64,000 nt of DNA from Streptomyces sp. NBC_01549 (GCF_026339955.1 NZ_JAPEPW010000001.1:930001-994000), one strand, 5' to 3'. Positions 34,406 to 43,912 are shown, counted from the stretch's first letter. Notes: generated from the sequence alone by a model not told the origin. Program-made: numbers and translations.

Positions 34406-34987
34406 TCAGCCCCGTACGCCTCGTAGTGCCATCCCCACCGCGGCGTCCGTGATCGTGCCGGGATCCTCCGCGGCCCCGAGCTCGATCCTCCGTACCGCCG
34501 CGTCGACCACGCCCTGAAGCAGCATCGCGGCCAGCCGCGGCTCGGCGTGGCCCATCTGCCGCAGCGCGTCGACGATCATCGCGACCAGCCCGCCGTGCGC
34601 CGCGCGGATCTTCTCCCGGGCCCCGGCGTCGAGCTCACTCGCGGAGATGGCCACGACAGCCCGGTGCCGCCGGTCCCCGACCAGCGCCAACTGCTGCCGG
34701 ACGTACGCCTCGACCTTGCCCTCGGGCCCGTCCGCCGCGGCCATCGCCGACGAGACCTCCGCGGCCCAGACCGGAAAGTCCACCTCGCACAGCTCTTCGA
34801 CCACAGCCGCCCGGGACCGGAAGTACTCGTACACGGAAGACCGCGCGAGCCCCGTGCGCTCCGCGAGGGCCGGGAAGGTCAGCGCCTCCGTCCCGCCCTC
34901 GGACAGCAGGGACCGGGCCGCGTCCAGCAGGGCGGCTCGCTGCATCGACCGGTGCTCGGCCACGGAGGCCGCTCGAATCCTTGGCAC
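34406..34987 (-). CDS. TetR family transcriptional regulator
   Basis: 193 residues from GTG 34987, which has GGAG close upstream; an in-frame GTG three codons earlier exists. The N-terminal HTH is AALLDAARSLLSEGGTEALTFPALAERTGLARSSVYEYFRSRAAVVEELC. The C-terminal domain contains AVVAISASELDAGAREKIRAAHGGLVAMIVDALRQMG. The target is unknown; it is convergent to the M23 gene and lies downstream of whiG on the same strand, so autoregulation or control of a distant gene are both possible. Confidence 0.9.
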   Translation of the reverse strand: MPRIRAASVAEHRSMQRAALLDAARSLLSEGGTEALTFPALAERTGLARSSVYEYFRSRAAVVEELCEVDFPVWAAEVSSAMAAADGPEGKVEAYVRQQLALVGDRRHRAVVAISASELDAGAREKIRAAHGGLVAMIVDALRQMGHAEPRLAAMLLQGVVDAAVRRIELGAAEDPGTITDAAVGMALRGVRG

Positions 34988-35105
34988 GCACTCCACTTTA
35001 CGGACGGACCGCCCCGAACGGCAGCCACTCCCACCACCGAAAGGAACGCGCCAGGGAGTCGGAGTGACCAGGCAGGGACGATTCAGCAGCCTGCCCCGCT
35101 CGAGG

Positions 35106-35948
35106 TCAGCGCCCGAAACTCGCCAACTTGGCGCGCAGCTGCAACACCGACTTGGTGTGGATCTGACTCACCCGGCTCTCCGTCACTCCCAGCACGTTCC
35201 CGATCTCCGCGAGTGTCAGACCCTCGTAGTAGTAGAGCGTGACCACGGTCTTCTCCCGCTCCGGCAGCGTGTTGATCGCCCGCGCCAGAAACCTCCGCAG
35301 CTCCCGGTCCTCGGCGACCTCCACCGGATTGTCCGCCGCGGTGTCCTCCAGCGTGTCCATCAGGCTCAGCCGGTCACCGCCCTCACCGCCGACGTGCAGC
35401 AGTTCCTCCAGCGCCACCACGTTGGCCAGCGACAACTGACTGAAGACCGCGTGGAGATCCTCCACCCCGATCCCCATCTCGGCGGCCACCTCGCCCTCCG
35501 ACGGCGTCCGCCGCAGTCGCGCCTCGAGCGTCGCGTACGCCCGCTCCACATTGCGCGCCTTCTGCCGCACCGAGCGGGGGATCCAGTCCAGCGCCCGCAA
35601 CTCGTCGATCATCGCGCCCCGGATCCGCGTGATCGCGTACGTCTCGAACTTGATCTCCCGCTCGATGTCGAACTTCTCGATCGCGTCGATCAGCCCGAAC
35701 ACCCCCGACGAGACGAAGTCGGCCTGCTCCACATTGGCCGGCAGACCCACGCTCACCCGGCCCGCGACGTACTTCACCAGCGGCGAGTAGTGCAGGATCA
35801 ACTGCTCGCGCAGCCGCTCGTCCCCTGTCGCCTTGTACGACCGCCACAACTCGTCGAGCGTCGAGGGAGCGGGCGGCCGCACGCTACCGCCGTCGCGGGC
35901 GGCTGGGGGGATCGCCGCCCGATCGGACCCGGAGGTGTGCTGGGGCAT
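35106..35948 (-). CDS. whiG: RNA polymerase sigma factor WhiG (sporulation)
   Basis: 280 residues, sigma-28/FliA class. Region 2 is [73 protein letters not shown]. Region 3 is [25 protein letters not shown], and region 4 is [45 protein letters not shown]. In Streptomyces WhiG directs transcription of early aerial-hypha genes such as whiH and whiI and is restrained by the c-di-GMP-dependent anti-sigma factor RsiG. The location next to dprA and near rpsB matches S. coelicolor as I recall it. Confidence 0.95.
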   Translation of the reverse strand: MPQHTSGSDRAAIPPAARDGGSVRPPAPSTLDELWRSYKATGDERLREQLILHYSPLVKYVAGRVSVGLPANVEQADFVSSGVFGLIDAIEKFDIEREIKFETYAITRIRGAMIDELRALDWIPRSVRQKARNVERAYATLEARLRRTPSEGEVAAEMGIGVEDLHAVFSQLSLANVVALEELLHVGGEGGDRLSLMDTLEDTAADNPVEVAEDRELRRFLARAINTLPEREKTVVTLYYYEGLTLAEIGNVLGVTESRVSQIHTKSVLQLRAKLASFGR

Positions 35949-36220
35949 TCGTCGCCTTGTGCCGTTCTGCCGTGAACTGGGGGTACCTGGGTGCGCTGTC
36001 GCGCTGATGTCGAGTTGCCTGTCCTGCGTCGGAATCCACGTGAGCGTAGCGTGACTGGAGCGTCGCAGTGCGCGAAGGGGAGCGGATCAGTCGTGCGCAG
36101 ATACGTTCCGCTGTGTGCCCCTCGGGGGCATGTTCGTCGCCCTCCGTGATCACCGAGGGACATCAACTGCGGGAATTACCAAGGCTGTCGGCGTTCGCCC
36201 GGACGGCCGAACACGCTCGG

Positions 36221-37369
36221 TCAACACCCGCGATGATCATCACGGACCGAGATCGTTGCCTGGCGTGTCAACTTCCAGCCGTCGCCGTGTCGTTCGACGT
36301 AACCAAGTGATCGGAGTTCGTACAGTCTCCCGACCGCGTCGTCCGTGGTGGTCCCCGCCTCGCGGGCGATCTCCTCCGCCTCCGCCGGACCGCGCGCCGG
36401 CAGCGCGGCCAGCACACGTCCGGCGCCCGGATCCAGCAGGTCACGCGGCAGCACGGGCCCACGCCGGTCGGGGGCCAGCTCGCCGATGTCGCCCACCAGC
36501 TCTGTGACGTCCGCGGCGTCCGTGACCAGGACCGCTTCCCCACGCAGCAGCTCATGCACCCCGGCCGACAGTCCACTGGTGACGGGGCCCGGCACCCCCA
36601 TCGCGAACCGTCCCAGCCGCTGCGCCGCCCGCGCCGTGACCAGCGCGCCACTGCGGTACGCGGCCTCGACGACCACCGTCCCCCGGGTGAGCGCGGCGAT
36701 GACCCGGTTCCTGAGGATGAATCTGCTCGGCGTGGGATGGTCACCGGGCGGCAACTCCCCGACGACCAGTCCCTGTTCGGCGATCCTGGAGATCAACTCG
36801 GTGTGTCCGCGCGGATAGGGCCGGTCGACTCCGCAGGCCAGCACGGCGACGGTCGCACCGCCCGCCCCGAGGGCACCCCGGTGCGCGGCGCCGTCCACCC
36901 CGTAGGCACCGCCCGACACGACCACCCAGCCACGCTCGGCGAGCCCGGCGCCGAGCGTGGCCGCCACGTGGGCGCCGTACTCGGTGCAGGCCCTCGCTCC
37001 GACCACGGCGACCGAGCGCAGTGCCCATATCCGCAGGCTGGGCCGCCCCCGTACCCACAGGCCGGTGGGACGTGTGTCGCCGAGGTCGTCGAGCTGCGCC
37101 GGCCACTCGGGGTCCCCCGGGCACACGAACCGGGTCCCCGCCTCCCGCGCCACCGCGAGGTCCCGCTCCGGGTCCGCCCGCTCCGCCCGGGCCCGCAGCC
37201 CCGCCCAGCGCTTGTCCGTCACTCCCCGTGGTTGCTCACCGCCCGCGACGAGCCGCCGGACCGCCTCCGCGGCACCGACCGCACGGAGCCAGCGCCCGCA
37301 CGCCTCGTCGCCCGGTTCGATCACCCGCGCGAGGAAGGCCCGCTGAAGCCTTTCGTCCTCCTGGCTCAC
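36221..37369 (-). CDS. dprA: DNA-processing protein DprA
   Basis: 382 residues from GTG 37369, overlapping the upstream ComM stop by 4 nt. The Rossmann-fold DNA-binding core has SVAVVGARACTEYGAHVAATLGAGLAERGWVVVSGGAYGVDGAAHRGAL and GELPPGDHPTPSRFILRNRVIAALTRGTVVVEAAYRSGALVTARAAQRLGR. A C-terminal winged-helix-like part (AEEIAREAGTTTDDAVGRLYELRSLGYVERHGDGW) resembles the DML1 domain. DprA binds ssDNA and loads RecA during transformation; in Streptomyces its role is not established. The C terminus runs past GDGWKL for about 14 residues. Confidence 0.93.
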   Translation of the reverse strand: MSQEDERLQRAFLARVIEPGDEACGRWLRAVGAAEAVRRLVAGGEQPRGVTDKRWAGLRARAERADPERDLAVAREAGTRFVCPGDPEWPAQLDDLGDTRPTGLWVRGRPSLRIWALRSVAVVGARACTEYGAHVAATLGAGLAERGWVVVSGGAYGVDGAAHRGALGAGGATVAVLACGVDRPYPRGHTELISRIAEQGLVVGELPPGDHPTPSRFILRNRVIAALTRGTVVVEAAYRSGALVTARAAQRLGRFAMGVPGPVTSGLSAGVHELLRGEAVLVTDAADVTELVGDIGELAPDRRGPVLPRDLLDPGAGRVLAALPARGPAEAEEIAREAGTTTDDAVGRLYELRSLGYVERHGDGWKLTRQATISVRDDHRGC

Positions 37370-38991
37370 GACAGCGCGCCGATCGCCATCGGCACCCCAC
37401 GGGGGACGCCGGTGCGCAGTTGCAGGGCGAGGGCGACGTCCGTCGCGCCGGGTCGGTCGTGTCCCACCAGGTCCGCGACGGTCCAGGCGACACGCAGCAC
37501 CCGGTCCAGGCCACGGGCGGTCAGGGCACCTCGCTCCAGGCTGCGCTCCGCCTCGTCCATCGCGCCCAGGGACGCGTACCAGCGGCTGCGCAGCTCCCGT
37601 CCCGGCACTTCGCTGTTCGTCCGCCAGGGCGTGCCCGCCAACCGCGCGGCGGCCCGCTCCCTGGCGGCCCGCACCCGGTCGGCGACCGTCTCGGTGGATT
37701 CACCCCGGGCACCACGCTCGGTCAGCTCGGCGCGGGTGACGCGGTCCACCTCGATCCGCAGGTCGACGCGGTCGAGCAGCGGCCCGGAGAGCCGGGCCTG
37801 ATAGCGGCGGATCATGGAGGACGGACACTCGCACAGGTCGTCCCGTTGCGAGAAGCGGCCGCACGGGCAGGGATTCGCCGCCAGCACCATCTGGAACCGC
37901 GCCGGAAACCGCACCACCCCCGCACTGCGCGCGATCACCACATGCCCCGCCTCCAGGGGCTGGCGCAGCGCGTCGAGGGCCCGGCTGCTGAATTCGGGCG
38001 TTTCATCCAGGAAAAGCACGCCTCGATGAGCCAGGGACACCGCGCCCGGCCGTGCGATCCCCTGGCCGCCGCCGACGAGGGCCTGCATGGTCGCCGAGTG
38101 GTGCGGGGCGCAGTAGGGAGCGATGTCGACCAGAGGTTTGCCCGGTGGCAGCAGGCCGGCGACCGAATGGACGGCGGTGACCTCCAGGGATTCGCCCTGG
38201 GTGAGCGGCGGCAGGATGGCCGGCAGCCGCTCGGCGAGCATCGTCTTGCCCGCTCCTGGGGGACCTTCCAGGAAAAGGTGGTGCCCGCCCGCCGCCGCGA
38301 CCTCCACGGCGGTCCGTGCCGAGTGCTGGCCCACGACGTCGGCGAGGTCATGGCCGTGGCCGTGCCGGGCCGCGCCCATGCTGTGCATGCCGGTGGCCGC
38401 GCCCGTGCCCGGCATCCGCAACCCCGCCATCAGCGGGTCCGGTCGGCCCTGCTCGTCCGGGTCCTCCTCGGGCACCGGTTCGTCCGTGAGCACCGCGATC
38501 AGCTGGCGCAGACTGCGCACCCCGAGCACCGAGATCCCCGGTACGAGCGAGGCCTCGGCGGCCGCGCACTCGGGCACCACCACCTGCTCGTACCCGGCGT
38601 CCGCGGCGGCCAGGACCGCGGGCAGCACGCCCCGCACCGGCCGCACACGTCCGTCCAGGCCCAGCTCGCCGATCATCACGATGTCGGAGAGCACCCGGGG
38701 ATCGATGCGCTCGGCGGCTCCCAGCACCGCGCAGGCGACGGCCAGGTCAAAACCGCTGCCGCCCTTGGGTACGGAGGCCGGGCTCAGGCCGACCGTGAGT
38801 TTCTTCTGGGGCCACGCCGAGCCGGAGTTCACCACCGCCGCCCGGACCCGGTCCTTGCTCTCGGTCAGGCTCTTGTCGGGCAGACCGACCAGGGTGAAGG
38901 CCGCGACGCCCGGCTCCAGGTCCGCCTGGACCTCGACGACCACGCCCTCGACGCCCACGAGGGCCACCGCACAGGTACGTGCGAATCCCAT
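37366..38991 (-). CDS. comM: YifB/ComM family Mg-chelatase-like AAA+ ATPase
   Basis: 541 residues. The N-terminal Lon-substrate-like domain is ALVGVEGVVVEVQADLEPGVAAFTLVGLPDKSLTESKDRVRAAVVNSG. The AAA+ core has Walker A EGPPGAGKTMLAERLP, Walker B GVLFLDETPEF and sensor FQMVLAANPCPCG with a Cys cluster nearby (CPCGRFSQRDDLCECP). ComM helicases promote branch migration during recombination of incoming DNA. The gene overlaps yraN (TGATG) and dprA (GTGA), forming a tight yraN-comM-dprA unit. Confidence 0.93.
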   Translation of the reverse strand: MGFARTCAVALVGVEGVVVEVQADLEPGVAAFTLVGLPDKSLTESKDRVRAAVVNSGSAWPQKKLTVGLSPASVPKGGSGFDLAVACAVLGAAERIDPRVLSDIVMIGELGLDGRVRPVRGVLPAVLAAADAGYEQVVVPECAAAEASLVPGISVLGVRSLRQLIAVLTDEPVPEEDPDEQGRPDPLMAGLRMPGTGAATGMHSMGAARHGHGHDLADVVGQHSARTAVEVAAAGGHHLFLEGPPGAGKTMLAERLPAILPPLTQGESLEVTAVHSVAGLLPPGKPLVDIAPYCAPHHSATMQALVGGGQGIARPGAVSLAHRGVLFLDETPEFSSRALDALRQPLEAGHVVIARSAGVVRFPARFQMVLAANPCPCGRFSQRDDLCECPSSMIRRYQARLSGPLLDRVDLRIEVDRVTRAELTERGARGESTETVADRVRAARERAAARLAGTPWRTNSEVPGRELRSRWYASLGAMDEAERSLERGALTARGLDRVLRVAWTVADLVGHDRPGATDVALALQLRTGVPRGVPMAIGALS

Positions 38992-39362
38992 CAGGCCACC
39001 CCTCGCGCGTGCTCGACCACGGGGGCACCACGGTCGGGGAGGACGACGCCGATCAGATCGATGCGGACGCCGCCGGGTGGTGCCCCGCCGTGTTCCTGGA
39101 GCCAGCGCTCGGCCAGGCCACGCAGGCGCTGTGCCTTGGCCGGGGTGACGGCCGCCATCGGGTGCTCGAAGGCCCCCGACTTGCGCGTCTTGACCTCGCA
39201 GACGACGAGCGCGTCGCCGTCCCGGGCCACGATGTCGATCTCGCCGGTCCTGCCGCCGCGCCAGTTGCGCGCCAGGACCGTCATCCCGGTCTCGGTCAGC
39301 CGCCGTGCGGCCAGATCCTCGCCGTACTTGCCCAGTGCGTTGCGTGCCTCGGGTGTGTTCAT
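38991..39362 (-). CDS. yraN: YraN/UPF0102 family putative endonuclease
   Basis: 123 residues from ATG 39362 (the frame is open further, but [22 protein letters not shown] is the family N terminus). The nuclease-like core has [33 protein letters not shown] (E..D..ExK pattern of PD-(D/E)xK nucleases). The family function is not settled; Holliday-junction-resolvase-like fold is predicted. It is the first gene of the comM-dprA unit. Confidence 0.92.
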   Translation of the reverse strand: MNTPEARNALGKYGEDLAARRLTETGMTVLARNWRGGRTGEIDIVARDGDALVVCEVKTRKSGAFEHPMAAVTPAKAQRLRGLAERWLQEHGGAPPGGVRIDLIGVVLPDRGAPVVEHARGVA

Positions 39363-39531
39363 GTCGGCACCACCTCCGGCGCCAACACTGAGGCCACTTC
39401 GACCCGCTATTGGATCTTGGTGGACAAACGGCCGACTGTGGACAACTCCCTCACCCACACGAGGGTTCCTGGTCCGTTGTCAGCGAGGGATCCGGGTCCG
39501 TCGCCGGCCGTCTGTCATCGGCCACCCGTCA

Positions 39532-39840
39532 TCAGCCGCCCGGCAGCTCCAGGTCGCTCTTGTTCAGCTCCTCGATATTCACGTCCTTGAACGTGAGGAC
39601 ACGCACCTGCTTCACGAAGCGAGCAGGTCGGTACATGTCCCACACCCAGGCGTCCGCCATGGACACCTCGAAGAACACCTCGCCCTGGACCGAATGCACC
39701 TGCATCTCGTAGTCGTTGGTGAGGTAGAAGCGCCGTTCGGTCTCGATCACATATTTGAACAGACCGACGACATCGCGGTACTCCCGATAGAGCTTCAGCT
39801 CCATCTCGGTCTCGTACTTCTCGAGGTCCTCGGCGCTCAT
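39532..39840 (-). CDS. DUF2469 domain protein
   Basis: 102 residues from ATG 39840 with AAGGGGAAC upstream. The whole protein matches the actinobacterial DUF2469 family, beginning MSAEDLEKYETEMELKLYREYRDVVGLFKYVIETERRFYLTND and ending FKDVNIEELNKSDLELPG. The function is unknown; it is acidic and cytoplasmic. It follows the Nudix gene and precedes yraN on the same strand, so it is likely in the sipZ transcript. Confidence 0.92.
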   Translation of the reverse strand: MSAEDLEKYETEMELKLYREYRDVVGLFKYVIETERRFYLTNDYEMQVHSVQGEVFFEVSMADAWVWDMYRPARFVKQVRVLTFKDVNIEELNKSDLELPGG

Positions 39841-39895
39841 GGCATGTTCCCCTTCAGCCGTGCGTCCCCCTATTGTGCGCCAGCCCCGCGAGCCC

Positions 39896-40426
39896 CTAGA
39901 CGATTTCGGTGTCGAGGATCTCGGGCCTGGCCGGAGGACCCTCGTCGAGCAGCCTGCGCAGCAGCTCGGCGAGTCTGGTCGGATACACCGTCTCATGTGC
40001 CTCGGTCAGTTCCCGGCACGTCCACCAGCGCGCTCCGGCGACACTGCGCCGTTCCAGCTCCGTCAGCCCGGCGGCGACGGTTCCCTTCTGGGTCGTACGG
40101 GCCAGGAAGTACCACTCGTCCTGGTCCCAGCGGCGGCCCGCGAACGGGAACGAACAGGTCCGCTGCCACAGCACCGGGCCCAGGTCGACATCGGTGATGC
40201 CGGTCTCCTCCACGAGTTCCCGCAGTGCGGCCTCCTCGTGCGTCTCGTCGCCCTCGAGGCCGCCGCCGGGCGTGAACCACCAGTCGTCCGCCGGATCGTC
40301 CGGCTCGTGACCGTGCAGCAGCAGAATGCGGTCCTCCGCGTCGAGCAGCACGACCCGGGCCACCTTCCGTGGCCCGCCGGCGCCGGAGTCCGTGACAAAA
40401 CCCCCGTACGACGCCTCAGGCGGCAC
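39896..40426 (-). CDS. Nudix hydrolase
   Basis: 176 residues. A complete Nudix box, GGGLEGDETHEEAALRELVEETGI, follows WWFTPGG (pattern GX5EX7REUXEEXGU). The C-terminal part WDQDEWYFLARTTQKGTV and ARWWTCRELTEAHETVYP fits the ADP-ribose/nucleotide-sugar branch rather than MutT proper. It starts at GTG 40426, 11 nt before the sipZ stop, so it is coupled to sipZ. The substrate is not determined by sequence. Confidence 0.92.
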   Translation of the reverse strand: MPPEASYGGFVTDSGAGGPRKVARVVLLDAEDRILLLHGHEPDDPADDWWFTPGGGLEGDETHEEAALRELVEETGITDVDLGPVLWQRTCSFPFAGRRWDQDEWYFLARTTQKGTVAAGLTELERRSVAGARWWTCRELTEAHETVYPTRLAELLRRLLDEGPPARPEILDTEIV

Positions 40427-41159
40427 CGGCCAGCTCCGTCCGCGTCCGGCCGCGCCGCCTCAGCCGCCCCGCGATCGGCCCGTACGCCGCCCCGCCCAGC
40501 ACCAGCACCGCGCCGACCACGACGGCGGTCAGGACCAGCCGCAGCGGCCCCGGCGACGAGATCCCGCCGAGCTTCTCGAAGCCCGTGGGGCGTGCCAGCA
40601 TGCCGTTCATCGGCCAGGCGACGGCGTCGACACGGCTCTTCACCGCGCTGCGCGCGACGGTACCGTTGAAGGCCTCGGTGAGGTGGGCTGTGGAGTCCAG
40701 TGAGCCGCTGCGCTCGTCACCGAGCAGGAAGAGCCGGTCCTTGGGCACCTCGATGGTCGGGATCTGCTTCGACTCCGCGGCCTGGCCCTTGGGGAGATAC
40801 GGTTCGTCGATCTGCTTGCCGTTGACGGTCAGCTTGTTGTTCGTGCAGCACGCGACCGAGTCACCGCCGACCGCGACGACCCGCTTGACGATGAGCGTGT
40901 CGCCCCAGCTCTTCTGCTTGAAGACGATGACGTCGCCGCGCTTGACGTCATCGCCGTCGATCCGCTGGGCCAGAATGCGATCGCCCGCCTTGATGGTCGG
41001 CACCATCGACTCGGTCGGCACGGTGTACGGCTGGTATTCGATCGCGCCCCAGGCGAAGCCGCCGAGAAAGAGCACACAGCCGAGGGCCACGGCCAGCCCC
41101 GACAGCACGCTGCCGAGCCGCCCGCGGCCCTCGTCCGTACGACCTGACGTCCTGCTCAT
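40416..41159 (-). CDS. sipZ: Type I signal peptidase (SipZ position)
   Basis: 247 residues with an N-terminal transmembrane segment (LAVALGCVLFLGGFAWG, about 20-38) and a second near residue 210. Catalytic Ser is in TVPTESMVPTIKAGD and the catalytic Lys in LIVKRVVAVGGDSV; box E is LFLLGDERSGSLDS. It removes signal peptides at the outer face of the membrane. It is the fourth of four adjacent signal peptidase genes, matching the S. lividans sipW-X-Y-Z cluster, where sipZ heads a separate operon with unrelated genes. The 81-nt gap before it and the coupled Nudix gene fit that picture. Confidence 0.9.
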   Translation of the reverse strand: MSRTSGRTDEGRGRLGSVLSGLAVALGCVLFLGGFAWGAIEYQPYTVPTESMVPTIKAGDRILAQRIDGDDVKRGDVIVFKQKSWGDTLIVKRVVAVGGDSVACCTNNKLTVNGKQIDEPYLPKGQAAESKQIPTIEVPKDRLFLLGDERSGSLDSTAHLTEAFNGTVARSAVKSRVDAVAWPMNGMLARPTGFEKLGGISSPGPLRLVLTAVVVGAVLVLGGAAYGPIAGRLRRRGRTRTELAGAA

Positions 41160-41240
41160 CCCAGTGCTCCCCCAACTCGGAGAATCGATCCCACGGCCCC
41201 ACCTGCGGGCCGCGGAAGATCGGCGATCTGGGACGGCACC

Positions 41241-42191
41241 CTACCCGGCGGTACCCCGACCAGAAACCCTCGGGTTTCCGGCGGTAAGGCGACGCCTGCG
41301 CCACAGCACCAGCGGCACCGCGCCGGCCAGTCCGAGCGCGCCCGGAGCGGCGGCGCTGAGGTTCTGGTCGAAGGTGTCGGGAATCGGCAGTGTGTCCCAG
41401 CGGGTGGGCGGCCAGGCGATCACGATGGCGCGGCCGACGACATTGCCCACCGGCACGAAGCCCTGGTGACTGTCCTGCTGGTGATAGCGGGAGTCCAGCG
41501 AGTTCTGCCGGTGGTCACCCATGACCCAGATTTTGCCTTTGGGTACCGTCACCTTGAACTGGCCGCCCTGGTCGTCCACGCTGCACGGGGTGTTCCCGGC
41601 GTAGACGTACGAGGTCTCGTTCAGCGCCTTGCCGTTGACCTTCACCGGGCCGTTGCCCTTGCACTCGATCGTGTCACCGGCGACACCGATGACCCGCTTG
41701 ATGAGGTCCTTCTCGTTGGCGGACGGCATCAGGCCGATCTTGCTGAGGAACGTCTGCACGGCGTTCGGGTTGGGCGTGGGCTCGCCCGCCAGCCAGTTGT
41801 CGGGGTCGTGGAAGACGACCACCTCGCCGCGCGAGGGCTCCGAACCGAACCACGGGGTGAGCTTGTCGACCAGGACCCGGTCGCCCTGCTGAAGGGTGTT
41901 CTGCATCGAGTCCGAGGGAATCGAGAACGCCTGGACCAGGAAGGTCTTGATCAGCAGCGCGAGAACGAGCGCGATACCGATGAGGAGCGGAAGCTCCTTC
42001 CAGAAGGAACGCGGCTTCTTGGGCTTCGGCTCCTGCTCGCCCTGCTCCTTCGTACCGCCGCCACCGTCCCCGGAGTCACTCCCGGAACCAGTGACGTCGT
42101 TCGTGGCCGGGGTGGCCGATCCGTCGGGTCGCTCCGGCTGCTCCTCGGGGCCACCATGTCCGGATCGTGCGCCGACCGCCAAATCCCCCAC
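41241..42191 (-). CDS. sipY: Type I signal peptidase (SipY position)
   Basis: 316 residues from GTG 42191, 7 nt after GAGGAG; GTG 42197 is too close to that site. The first about 70 residues are a hydrophilic Gly/Asp/Ser tail, then a membrane segment (ELPLLIGIALVLALLIKTFLVQAF), Ser in SIPSDSMQNTLQ, Lys in LIKRVIGVAGDT, and box WVMGDHRQNSLDSRYH. A C-terminal hydrophobic segment (LGLAGAVPLVLW) and basic tail follow. It overlaps the 3' end of the upstream signal peptidase gene by 116 nt. In S. lividans the SipY counterpart is the major enzyme. Confidence 0.9.
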   Translation of the reverse strand: MGDLAVGARSGHGGPEEQPERPDGSATPATNDVTGSGSDSGDGGGGTKEQGEQEPKPKKPRSFWKELPLLIGIALVLALLIKTFLVQAFSIPSDSMQNTLQQGDRVLVDKLTPWFGSEPSRGEVVVFHDPDNWLAGEPTPNPNAVQTFLSKIGLMPSANEKDLIKRVIGVAGDTIECKGNGPVKVNGKALNETSYVYAGNTPCSVDDQGGQFKVTVPKGKIWVMGDHRQNSLDSRYHQQDSHQGFVPVGNVVGRAIVIAWPPTRWDTLPIPDTFDQNLSAAAPGALGLAGAVPLVLWRRRRLTAGNPRVSGRGTAG

Positions 42192-43158
42192 ATCCACTCC
42201 TCACTCCGTGCCGCCGCCTGCTCCGGATCCGGCGCAGGCCCACCACTCCCATAACGAGCGGGAGTTCCGCAGGGCTCGGGAGCGGGATCAATCGATTGAG
42301 ATCCGCGGACGCCACCCTATGCGACGGGCCGAGGGCGGTTGTCGACCCGCTCGGTACGGACGAGAACGTGTCCGGTTCCTTCAGACGGGTCCAGTGCCCG
42401 AAGGGCCAGGCGATGACCATGGCTCTGCCGACGACCGAGCTCTCGGAGACGGTACCGCCGTATTTCTCGGTGCGGTGGTAGCGGGAGTCGGCGGAGTTGG
42501 CCCGGTGGTCGCCCATCACCCAGAGACGGCCCTTGGGCACGGTCTCTTCGAAGGAGAAGTCCGACGGTTTGTTCCCGGCCTGGATGTACGTCTCGTTGAG
42601 CGGCATGCCGTTGACGGTCACGCGCCCTTGGGTGTCGCAGCACTTCACGGTGTCGCCGCCGACCGCGACGACCCGCTTGATCAGGTCCTTGTCGTTGTCG
42701 GAGGGCAGCAGACCGATGGCCGTCAGGCCCTCTTTGACCTGCTTGACGACGACGGGGTCGTTCTTCTTGGTGGTCTTCTCCCCGGCCAGCCAGTTGCCGG
42801 GGTCCTTGAAGACGACGACGTCGCCGCGCTCGGGCTTGGAGCCGAACCATGGCGTGAACTTGTCGACGAGCACACGGTCGCCGATCTGGATCGTGTTCTC
42901 CATGGAGCCCGACGGGATCACGAAGGCCTGGACGAGGAAGGTCTTGAGGACAAGGGCTATGAGCACCGCGACGCCCACGAGGAGAGGTATCTCCTTGACC
43001 GCGGAGCGCCGTCGGCGCCGCTTGACCTTGCGCTGGAGCTTGCGGCGCTCGGCACGGCCGGGCCGGACCGCGCCGCCGGCGGCGCGCCGGGTGCCGGTGG
43101 GCAGCAGGTTGTCGGCGACGTGGTCGGAGACTCCGCGTGGCCTGCCACGGTTACCCAT
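42076..43158 (-). CDS. sipX: Type I signal peptidase (SipX position) with extended C terminus
   Basis: 360 residues from ATG 43158, which overlaps the stop of the upstream signal peptidase by 8 nt. The basic N terminus (AERRKLQRKVKRRRRRSAVK) precedes the membrane segment EIPLLVGVAVLIALVLKTFLVQAF; Ser is in VIPSGSMENTIQIGD and Lys in LIKRVVAVGGDTV. A C-terminal hydrophobic stretch (ELPLVMGVVGLRRI) is followed by about 48 Arg/Gly/Trp-rich residues that run into sipY in another frame. Family members I recall are about 320 residues, so a stop may have been lost by mutation. Confidence 0.88.
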   Translation of the reverse strand: MGNRGRPRGVSDHVADNLLPTGTRRAAGGAVRPGRAERRKLQRKVKRRRRRSAVKEIPLLVGVAVLIALVLKTFLVQAFVIPSGSMENTIQIGDRVLVDKFTPWFGSKPERGDVVVFKDPGNWLAGEKTTKKNDPVVVKQVKEGLTAIGLLPSDNDKDLIKRVVAVGGDTVKCCDTQGRVTVNGMPLNETYIQAGNKPSDFSFEETVPKGRLWVMGDHRANSADSRYHRTEKYGGTVSESSVVGRAMVIAWPFGHWTRLKEPDTFSSVPSGSTTALGPSHRVASADLNRLIPLPSPAELPLVMGVVGLRRIRSRRRHGVRSGCGGFGGRRTIRTWWPRGAAGATRRIGHPGHERRHWFRE

Positions 43159-43867
43159 GGGCACCGTCCGCGGCTGACACACGCGCGTAGGCGGCGGAAC
43201 GCCGCAGCCGGGTCCAGTGGCCCGCGGGCCAGGCGATCCAGTCGGCCCTGCCGATCACGTCACCGACGGGGACCATGCCGCCGCCGGGGGACCCCAGATG
43301 GTCGCGGGAGTCGCTGGAGTCGCTGCGGTGGTCGCCGAGGAGGAACAGGCTGCCGTCGGGCACCACGACGTCGAAGGGGACATCGGACGGGCTGTTCCCC
43401 GGGTACAGAAACGTCGACTCGTCGACCGACCTGCCGTTCACTTGGAGCCTCCCGTCCTTGTCACAGCAGACCACGTGGTCTCCCCCCACACCGACGACGC
43501 GTTTGACGTAGTCCGCGTTCCCGAAATACCCAGTGCCGTCGAACACAACTACGTCGCCCCGCTGCGGCCCAGCACCAAAACGGTACGCCAACTTATTTAC
43601 GAGAACGCGGTCCCCGATCCTCAATCCGCGCTCCATCGAACCGCTGGGGATCTCGAACGGCTGCATCACGAAGTTGCTGAACAGCACCACGAACAGCAGG
43701 CAGACCAGCACGGTCAGAGTGAACCGTCCACCTGGGAGCCAGTCCGCGACCCGGGCCACCAACGCGAAACGCGACCGTTCCTCCGGCCCCTCGACGTCCG
43801 AGATGTCCTCGGACTCGACAGGGCGGGAGGAGCGGTCGCGCTCCGTGTGCTGTGCTTCGGTGTCCAT
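43151..43867 (-). CDS. sipW: Type I signal peptidase (SipW position)
   Basis: 238 residues with one N-terminal membrane segment (FTLTVLVCLLFVVLFSNFVMQPF). Catalytic Ser is in EIPSGSMERGLRIGD, Lys in DYVKRVVGVGGDHV, and box E is LFLLGDHRSDSSDSRDH. It is the first gene of the sipW-X-Y set, 46 nt downstream of rplS. Codons around 43575-43605 (GTA AAT AAG) are unusually A+T rich for this genome. The name follows the order of the S. lividans cluster, not any unique residue. Confidence 0.88.
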   Translation of the reverse strand: MDTEAQHTERDRSSRPVESEDISDVEGPEERSRFALVARVADWLPGGRFTLTVLVCLLFVVLFSNFVMQPFEIPSGSMERGLRIGDRVLVNKLAYRFGAGPQRGDVVVFDGTGYFGNADYVKRVVGVGGDHVVCCDKDGRLQVNGRSVDESTFLYPGNSPSDVPFDVVVPDGSLFLLGDHRSDSSDSRDHLGSPGGGMVPVGDVIGRADWIAWPAGHWTRLRRSAAYARVSAADGAHG

Positions 43868-43912
43868 CGGAGCCAGATGTTATCCGGCGTCCATGTGAAC
43901 CCCTTCGCGAGC

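Noticed and set aside
37021..40197. 1058-residue plus-strand open frame across dprA, comM and yraN
   Set aside because: Antisense to well-supported genes and low-complexity Arg/Pro-rich.
41896..43506. 536-residue plus-strand open frame opposite the signal peptidases
   Set aside because: Antisense shadow; the minus strand has catalytic Ser and Lys motifs in each gene.
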